Positions 58,579 through 64,000 of a stretch of 64,000 nucleotides of DNA are shown here, piece by piece. A model generated the notes under the pieces. The model was not told the origin of the DNA and did not search any database. It saw only the letters and a program-made list of their open reading frames with translations. Positions within the stretch are counted from its first letter, which is position 1; each line of letters begins with the position of its first letter. The translations under genes and the position numbers were made by a program. This DNA is from Pantoea agglomerans (GTDB lineage: Bacteria > Pseudomonadota > Gammaproteobacteria > Enterobacterales > Enterobacteriaceae), in assembly GCF_020149765.1 (NCBI RefSeq), contig NZ_CP083808.1:1-64000 (forward strand), in the 5' to 3' direction.

Positions 58579-59738
58579 CGTGATGCTCTTCGTCCAGAAG
58601 GGTGGGTGAGAATAGCCTGCAGCGCCGCCAGCACCGGGACCGGCGGCTTGCCGCTAAGAATGCGCGCGCGGTCGGCCAGCGTCAGCCGTCCGGCGTAAAA
58701 CCGGGCGATCAGCCCCTCGGGCAGGCCGTAAAAGCGCTGCATTACGCGCCAGCGCCGATCGCCCTCGGCCGCCAGGAACAGCATGCGGTTAAGCATGCGG
58801 AAAAAGCCCTGTTTACGCCACGCCGCCTGCGCAAAGCGGTGAATACGCGGCGCGAGCGCCTCAGGGGAGAAGTCCGCCTCTGCGGCGAGCGCGTCCGCCA
58901 GCGTCGCCGCCAGCGGCAGGGAGTAGCCGGTCGTGGGGTGAAAAAGCCCGGCGCGCAGGCCGACGCAGGGGGCGCGATGATGCCAGAAGCGGTCGAAATC
59001 GCCCGCCAGCGTAATCGGCAGCGCGCCGCGCTCTTCGCGCAGCAGCGTCTCCAGCTGCCAGCCCTGGCGGGTGGCGTAGTCGCAGATATTCTGCCGCGCC
59101 TGCGCCGTCGCCAGCGAGGCGTCGTTAATATAGTGGGTATCTTCAATCAGCAGACGCGTCGGCGAGAGCGGCAGGGTATAGACGAAGCGATAGCCCCCCT
59201 GCTGATCCACGGCCGCGTCCATCAGAATCGGCCCCTCCAGCTGATGCGGCTGGCTCAGGCGCCACTCCTGACCGACAAAGGACTGAAAGCCAATCTGCAG
59301 GGCGGCGTCGGGCTGATAGCCGCGGCCGTCAATGACGGCGCGCGCGCGCAGCACTTCGCCGCTGGCGAGCTGCACGTGATCGGGGCCGCTGCTGGCGACG
59401 GTCTGGTTAAGCCGCAGCGCGTCGCCGAGCGTCGCGCGCAGCACCTCGTCAAAGCGCGCGGAAGTGACGCAAAAATAGCCGCTGTTAAGCTGGCGCGTCA
59501 GCGCGGGAAAGCGTACCTCGTAGTGCGGCCAGCGGTGCGCCACCAGCGGCGCAATCCACTGATGCTGCGCGGCGCTGAGATCCTCTTCGTGAAAGCACCA
59601 GGTGTGATTGCCACCGGCGTGGGCGTGGGCATCAAGCACCAGCACGCGCAGCTGCGGCTGGAGCGCTTTCAGCCGCAGCGCCAGCAGCCCGTTCGCCAGA
59701 CCGGCGCCGAGCAACAGCAGATCATACTGCGATGTCAT
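58575..59738 (-). CDS. crtY: Lycopene beta-cyclase
   Basis: A 387-residue CrtY-type cyclase: LLLGAGLANGLLALRL dinucleotide motif, HTWCFHEEDL, and GLRAGLFHPTTGYSLP near residue 270-285, which is typical of the family. It makes the two beta rings of beta-carotene. Its start overlaps crtX by 17 nt. High GC gives long open frames on the opposite strand here, which are shadows. Confidence 0.96.
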   Translation of the reverse strand: MTSQYDLLLLGAGLANGLLALRLKALQPQLRVLVLDAHAHAGGNHTWCFHEEDLSAAQHQWIAPLVAHRWPHYEVRFPALTRQLNSGYFCVTSARFDEVLRATLGDALRLNQTVASSGPDHVQLASGEVLRARAVIDGRGYQPDAALQIGFQSFVGQEWRLSQPHQLEGPILMDAAVDQQGGYRFVYTLPLSPTRLLIEDTHYINDASLATAQARQNICDYATRQGWQLETLLREERGALPITLAGDFDRFWHHRAPCVGLRAGLFHPTTGYSLPLAATLADALAAEADFSPEALAPRIHRFAQAAWRKQGFFRMLNRMLFLAAEGDRRWRVMQRFYGLPEGLIARFYAGRLTLADRARILSGKPPVPVLAALQAILTHPSGRRASR

Positions 59739-61011
59739 AGTACTTCTCCGCGCGCACCGGCTGGCGCGTCAGCAGCGCGCGCTCGGTAATCTCAGCCGCG
59801 CGCTCGACGCCGCCGCAGGCGGCCAGCTGCGGCTGCAGGCGCGTCATGCGCTGCTTAACCGCACCATCGTCCAGCAGGCGACGCAGGCGACGCGCAATCT
59901 GATGGCTGGTGGAGAAGCGCGATGCGCGCATCCCCAGGCCATGGTGCGCCAGCCGCGCGGCAATGCCGGGCTGATCGAATGCCAGCGGAATCGCCAGCAG
60001 CGGCGTGCCATAGGTTACGGCGTCGAGCACCGTATTTAAGCCGCCGTGGGTAATGGCCACGTCCGCCTGCGCCAGCGCGGCGCGCTGATCGACAAAGGCG
60101 GCTACCCGCGCCGCCCCGGCGCGCAGCAGTTTACGCGCCTGAAAATCGCTCAGGCCGCCACAGTGGGCGATCAGCAGCTCCGCCTCCAGTTCGCGACAGG
60201 CTTTCGCCAGCGTTTTAAACAGCCCGTAACGGCCGCCCTGCAGCGTGCCCAGCGAGGCGAAAACGCGCGGCTGCTCGCGGTTGCTGAACAGCGGCGCTGC
60301 GGCAGCGGCGGGCGGTTCGCGCAGCGGGCCGGTGGCGTGGAAATGGGCCGGCAGCTCGCGGCGCGGAAAGTCGAGGGCGTGCGGCAGCTGGCTGATTTGC
60401 GCCAGCGGCGACAGGCACTGGTGCGGCTGACGGCGGTCGGCAAGGCCAAAGGCGTCGGCATGGCGCGCCAGCACGCGATCGTGGCTGCGCATCAGCCAGT
60501 CATAAATTTTTTCGCTGGAGGCGAACCGCTCGCGCGCGGCGCTGCTGGTACCCCACAAAAAAGGCATGACCGGCAATGGAAAATGGGCTTCACGATTGAC
60601 CGGCAGGGCGCAGGCGACCGAAACGAAGGGCAGCCGCAGCGCCTCCGCCACCAGCCCGCCCGCTGGCGCCATCTGATCGACGATCACGCCATCTACCGCC
60701 AGCGCCCGCAGCGCCTCCGGCAGCTCGCGGCACAGCATATCGGTGCTGCTGGCCATATCGCGGATCAGGCGCAGAATGCCCAGGCCGCCGGGATGGGCCG
60801 CCAGCGCCAGCGTACGGTCGAGCGTGCCGACAGGATGCGTTTCCAGGCCGATGGCGTGAAAGCCGATAGCGGCGTCGCTGAGCAGGGTGGCAACCTCCGC
60901 CTGCTGAATAAAGGTCACCCGATGGCCGCGCGCTATCAGGCTCTGCGCCAGCGCCTGAAGCGCGCGCACGTGGCTGTAAAAGGGAGGGGCGATCGCGGCG
61001 AAATGGCTCAT
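59722..61011 (-). CDS. crtX: Zeaxanthin glucosyltransferase
   Basis: A 429-residue GT-B glycosyltransferase of family 1: [20 protein letters not shown] at the N-terminus and the UDP-sugar-binding C-terminal [44 protein letters not shown] pattern (HGGxNT...PxxxDQ). It adds glucose to zeaxanthin, giving the mono- and diglucosides. It overlaps idi by 4 nt and crtY by 17 nt. Confidence 0.96.
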   Translation of the reverse strand: MSHFAAIAPPFYSHVRALQALAQSLIARGHRVTFIQQAEVATLLSDAAIGFHAIGLETHPVGTLDRTLALAAHPGGLGILRLIRDMASSTDMLCRELPEALRALAVDGVIVDQMAPAGGLVAEALRLPFVSVACALPVNREAHFPLPVMPFLWGTSSAARERFASSEKIYDWLMRSHDRVLARHADAFGLADRRQPHQCLSPLAQISQLPHALDFPRRELPAHFHATGPLREPPAAAAAPLFSNREQPRVFASLGTLQGGRYGLFKTLAKACRELEAELLIAHCGGLSDFQARKLLRAGAARVAAFVDQRAALAQADVAITHGGLNTVLDAVTYGTPLLAIPLAFDQPGIAARLAHHGLGMRASRFSTSHQIARRLRRLLDDGAVKQRMTRLQPQLAACGGVERAAEITERALLTRQPVRAEKYYDIAV

Positions 61012-62042
61012 AGCGTTTCTCCGGCGCGATGCAGCGGCGCAAGGCGCAGCTGGCGCAGATTAGCGCTGCCGGTGCAGAAACAGGCGACGCGCAGCTGTTC
61101 AATCAGCGTGTTAAAGTGCGCGACCACCGCATCCGTAGAGTGCAGGGCGCTGCTGAGCACCGCCGCCGCCTGGCCAACGATATCCGCGCCGAGCCGCAGC
61201 GCCTTCGCCGCGTCGATGCCGTCGCGGATGCCGCCTGAGGCGATAAGCGGTATGGCAGGCAGTCTGTCGCGCACCGCGCGTAAGGCTTCATCTGTGGGAA
61301 TACCCCAGCTGGCAAAGGCCATCGCCACCGCGCGCTGCTGCGGGGTGCTGGCGCGTTCGCCCTCTACCGCCGCCCAGCTGGTGCCGCCCGCACCTGCGAT
61401 ATCGATCATGCTGACGCCCGCCTCGGCGAGCCGCTGCGCAACCTCGGCCGAGATGCCCGCGCCAACCTCTTTCACCACCACCGGCACCTCCAGCGACTTC
61501 ACCAGCTGCGCAATCGCCTGCAGCACGCCGCGCCAGTCGCGATCGCCGCCGCGCTGCAGCGCTTCCTGCAGCGGATTAAGATGGACGATCAGCGCATCCG
61601 CCTCGATCATGCTTACCGCATTTCGCGCCAGCCTGCGGCCCTGTTCGCCCAGAATCTGCGCCGCGCCGAGGTTCGCCAGCAGCGGAATATCCGGGGCGAT
61701 ACGGCGTAAATCGCGCGTCAGGCCAGAATCGTTGTCGCTTTCCAGCGCCACGCGCTGCGAACCGACCCCCAGCGCCAGACCCAGCGTCTGCGCCGCTTCG
61801 GCAAGATGGTGATTAATCGAGAGGGCGCGCGCCGCGCCGCCGGTCATTGAGCTAATAAGAAAGGGCGCCTGCATGGGGCGATTGAACAGCCGCGTGCGCA
61901 GATCGATCTGATCCAGGTGCAGCTCCGGCAGGGCGCAGTGGGTAAAGTGCCAGCGGGCGAAGCTGCCCGACGCCGGCGCGGTATTACGCAGAACAATGTC
62001 CAGATGATCGTTTTTGCGTTTCGTCAGGTCCGTGTCCTTCAT
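61008..62042 (-). CDS. idi: Type 2 isopentenyl-diphosphate delta-isomerase
   Basis: A 344-residue FMN-dependent type 2 [15 protein letters not shown] at the start, [10 protein letters not shown], the conserved [27 protein letters not shown] and [19 protein letters not shown] (FMN-phosphate site). It interconverts IPP and DMAPP to feed CrtE. Its presence between crtE and crtX separates the P. agglomerans/P. vagans type of cluster from the P. ananatis type. It starts 34 bp after crtE and overlaps crtX by 4 nt. Confidence 0.96.
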   Translation of the reverse strand: MKDTDLTKRKNDHLDIVLRNTAPASGSFARWHFTHCALPELHLDQIDLRTRLFNRPMQAPFLISSMTGGAARALSINHHLAEAAQTLGLALGVGSQRVALESDNDSGLTRDLRRIAPDIPLLANLGAAQILGEQGRRLARNAVSMIEADALIVHLNPLQEALQRGGDRDWRGVLQAIAQLVKSLEVPVVVKEVGAGISAEVAQRLAEAGVSMIDIAGAGGTSWAAVEGERASTPQQRAVAMAFASWGIPTDEALRAVRDRLPAIPLIASGGIRDGIDAAKALRLGADIVGQAAAVLSSALHSTDAVVAHFNTLIEQLRVACFCTGSANLRQLRLAPLHRAGETL

Positions 62043-62076
62043 TGCTGCTCCATATACTCAGACAGGAAACGCGCGG

Positions 62077-62985
62077 TCAGCCGACCATAGCGAGTTTTTT
62101 ATCGAACCAGGCCTGCACGAAGTGCCGGGTGGCGTAGCCGCTGTCGCAGGCCGAAGCGAGGTGGCGATCGGCGCGTCGCAGATGGTCGCGCAGGCGCTTT
62201 TCTACCGCTTTGCTGCCCAGCATGTTCACCAGCGTCGATTTCCCCACGTCCTGATGGGCATCTTTTCCCGTGTCGCTCTGGCCGTCGGTCAGGTCGTCCA
62301 GCAGCTGAAAGGCCTGGCCGAGATCCCGCGCGAAGCGGTGCAGCTTTTCACGCGACGCCAGCGGCGCGCCGGCGATGATGGCGGCCATCTGCATCGCCGC
62401 GCTGAACAGCGCGCTGGTTTTAAAGTGGTTGGTCAGCTGAATGGCGTCGGCGCTGCGCGGCTGGCCGCCTTCGGTCAGATCGAGAAACTGTCCCTGCACC
62501 AGCCCCTGAATGCCGACTGAATGGGAAAGCTCCGCCACGGCCTGGGTCTTCGCCTGGCTGCTGATGCCGTCCGCCAGCGCAATCACGCCGAAGGCGCGGC
62601 TCAGCAGGGCGACGGCGGCGAGAATCGCCACCGGCTCGCCGAACTGGCGATGGATTGTCGGCCGGCCGCGCCGCAGTTCGGCATCGTCCATGCAGGGAAT
62701 ATCGTCGAGTATCAGCGAGGCGGCATGCACCATCTCGACGGCGCAGGCGAAGTCGAGCAGCCCGCTGAGTTCGTCGCGATAGCCAAGGTCGTGAGCGGCC
62801 AGCATCAGCAGTACCGGCCGGATGCGTTTGCCCGGCGCCAGCGCGCCTTCGCGCATGGCGAGCCCCACGCAGTCGCGTTCGCTTTCTACCGGCAGCAGTC
62901 GGTCAAGACGCTGTTCAATAATCGCCAGTAACATCAGGGGATCGCTGTAGATGAGGGTAGAGTCTCTTTCAGCAAAAATGGTCAT
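62077..62985 (-). CDS. crtE: Geranylgeranyl diphosphate synthase
   Basis: A 302-residue trans-prenyltransferase, the usual CrtE length from the ATG that follows AAGGA. First aspartate-rich motif DDIPCMDD near 90, APGKRIRP before it, second motif DDLTDGQSDTGKD near 230. It makes C20 GGPP from IPP and FPP/DMAPP. First gene of the operon; its promoter lies in the 227-bp AT-rich gap upstream. Confidence 0.96.
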   Translation of the reverse strand: MTIFAERDSTLIYSDPLMLLAIIEQRLDRLLPVESERDCVGLAMREGALAPGKRIRPVLLMLAAHDLGYRDELSGLLDFACAVEMVHAASLILDDIPCMDDAELRRGRPTIHRQFGEPVAILAAVALLSRAFGVIALADGISSQAKTQAVAELSHSVGIQGLVQGQFLDLTEGGQPRSADAIQLTNHFKTSALFSAAMQMAAIIAGAPLASREKLHRFARDLGQAFQLLDDLTDGQSDTGKDAHQDVGKSTLVNMLGSKAVEKRLRDHLRRADRHLASACDSGYATRHFVQAWFDKKLAMVG

Positions 62986-63212
62986 AATGGCAGTCCTTAC
63001 TTGCAGGTGAGCGTCGGCCTGTCGTAATTGCAAATGAACAAAGTGGCGCAGAAAGAGCCATCTAATAATTAACGTCGAACCTGTTATTTTTAGCGTCGTC
63101 GCAGATCAGCATTGTTGTTTGGTTTTGGCGAGACGGTGAAATAAAGCGTAGTCGAGAATTCGCCTGCTGAAGGGCAAAACGGAGATAAGTGATAATAAAA
63201 TAATAATTTTAT

Positions 63213-63800
63213 TCACGAACTAAGTGCCGGGTCAGATGGCGCCGCGGCAGTGGAAAGCAGCTGGTTGAGCAAAGCAATAGCCTGCCTGACCTCCTGCGGC
63301 GTCAGCGCGCCATCTCTGGCGAAGCGCACCACCCCCTGTGCGTCCAGCAGCATCACGGCGGAGCCGTGCGGCGTCAGCTGCCAGCTGTTGCGCGCCACAC
63401 CGCTGCTGTCGATCACGAAATGCTGCCAGGGCGCGTCGCGCTTGCTCGATTTAATGCTGCGCTCGACAAAAATGGCGCTGCCTGGAATGGCGTCGTCGGT
63501 ATTGACGATAGTGGTGGTCTGAAAGCGGCTGCGCGGAAAGTTTGCCTGTTGGACGGCGGCGATCAGCGGCGCGTTTTGCTCTTTGGCCGACAGCCGCCCG
63601 GCGACGTGGATCACCATGCGGACTTTGCCGGTCAGCGACTGGCTGCTCCAGCGCTGATAGCCCAGCATCTCATGCTGCATCACCAGCTCGCCCTCGTTGG
63701 CGATAAAGACCGGCGGAAGAGGTTTTCCCGTTTCAACGCTGTGTGCAGCGGCAAGGAGAGGAAACAGCAGGCTGATAAGCAGCAGTGGGTAGAGTTTCAC
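63213..63800 (-). CDS. ytfJ: YtfJ-family periplasmic protein
   Basis: A 195-residue exported protein with a signal peptide (KLYPLLLISLLFPLLAAA, cleavage near AHS). The mature part matches E. coli YtfJ: VETGKPLPPVFIANEGELV, GRLSAKEQNAPLI, YQTTTIVNTDDAIPGSAIFV with F in place of Y, and DGALTPQEV. Thioredoxin-like fold, function unknown. A GTG start after GAGGA is chosen; a second GTG lies four codons upstream. It follows the crt operon but is 227 bp away. Confidence 0.88.
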   Translation of the reverse strand: MKLYPLLLISLLFPLLAAAHSVETGKPLPPVFIANEGELVMQHEMLGYQRWSSQSLTGKVRMVIHVAGRLSAKEQNAPLIAAVQQANFPRSRFQTTTIVNTDDAIPGSAIFVERSIKSSKRDAPWQHFVIDSSGVARNSWQLTPHGSAVMLLDAQGVVRFARDGALTPQEVRQAIALLNQLLSTAAAPSDPALSS

Positions 63801-63984
63801 GCATCCTCGCACGCAGAAGGAAAGAGCCTCAAGCCTGGGTGAAAATCTGCCGCTTCGCCAGTTAAGAAATGATGAATTTTTACGCTTTGCTCAAAATTTA
63901 ATCACTGGTTCAATGCGCCAGATCAAACAACGCGCGGTGAAAGGAATCGAAGATGCAGTGAATCGCTCGCAAAAGGAGATGGGT

Positions 63985-64000
63985 ATGAAAAGTGAATTGA
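63985..64000 (+). CDS. Start of a gene cut by the window edge
   Basis: AAAGGAG lies 7-13 nt before ATG-AAA-AGT-GAA; only five codons are visible. The ribosome site is strong, so a real gene is likely; identity unknown. An ATG two codons earlier is also possible. Confidence 0.5.

Noticed and set aside
60046..61812. A 588-codon open frame on the plus strand across crtX and idi
   Set aside because: Same cause; crtX and idi are unambiguous, and the antisense translation is Arg/Ala/Gln-rich without motifs.

Overview
The window looks like part of a large low-copy plasmid from a plant-associated Pantoea, close to the P. agglomerans/P. vagans group, and resembles the LPP-1 megaplasmids of that genus. 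Three things point there: a carotenoid cluster in the order crtE-idi-crtX-crtY-crtI-crtB with convergent crtZ; a RepFIB-like initiator with many copies of a 15-bp iteron; and a type Ia parAB pair beside it. Most genes are GC-rich with enterobacterial codon use. No insertion sequence, CRISPR array, tRNA or rRNA was seen.

Layout. 1-2.9 kb: end of an SDR oxidoreductase, a GH15 trehalase/glucoamylase-like enzyme and a VOC protein. 3-7.9 kb: accessory island with a KGG-repeat protein, a decayed gene, a small zinc-ribbon protein, a PAAR-like protein, a PAAR/S-pyocin nuclease toxin with an overlapping immunity gene, and then a clear remnant of a ColE1-type plasmid origin that appears cut before its RNA-DNA switch site. 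7.9-21.8 kb: autotransporter esterase and stand-alone metabolic and regulatory genes (yahK/HxlR, ybiV/ybiU, a YciT-like regulator, LysR/SDR, an amber-interrupted racemase, a FUSC exporter, an SsuA-like binding protein). 21.8-26.9 kb: replication and partition core, with candidate parS sites, parB, parA and its operator, about 28 iterons on both sides of repA, a GATC-phased oriC-like segment and a DnaA box.

27-36.6 kb: succinate-semialdehyde dehydrogenase, a LysR-padC divergent pair, a diguanylate cyclase, an MCP, acetyltransferases, and an XRE-cupin regulator divergent from azlCD. 36.7-43 kb: two tandem capsule-type glycosyltransferases, a siderophore-esterase-like protein behind a candidate Fur box, and a P-type cation ATPase. 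43.3-47.5 kb: a five-gene operon coupling an M20 amidohydrolase to a polar amino-acid ABC importer. 47.5-55.4 kb: an ASCH protein, a second padC, two DUF2382 stress proteins, a DsbA-like protein, a flavin reductase, an alcohol dehydrogenase and a GST. 55.7-63 kb: the zeaxanthin glucoside cluster. 63.2 kb to the end: a YtfJ-family protein and the start of another gene.

Together the genes suggest an epiphytic or rhizosphere lifestyle: pigment, hydroxycinnamate detoxification, amino-acid conjugate use, stress proteins and interbacterial competition, on a stably partitioned replicon. The features most worth a second look are the ColE1 scar joined to the toxin-immunity pair, the replicon-wide spread of iterons, and the oriC-like module upstream of repA.
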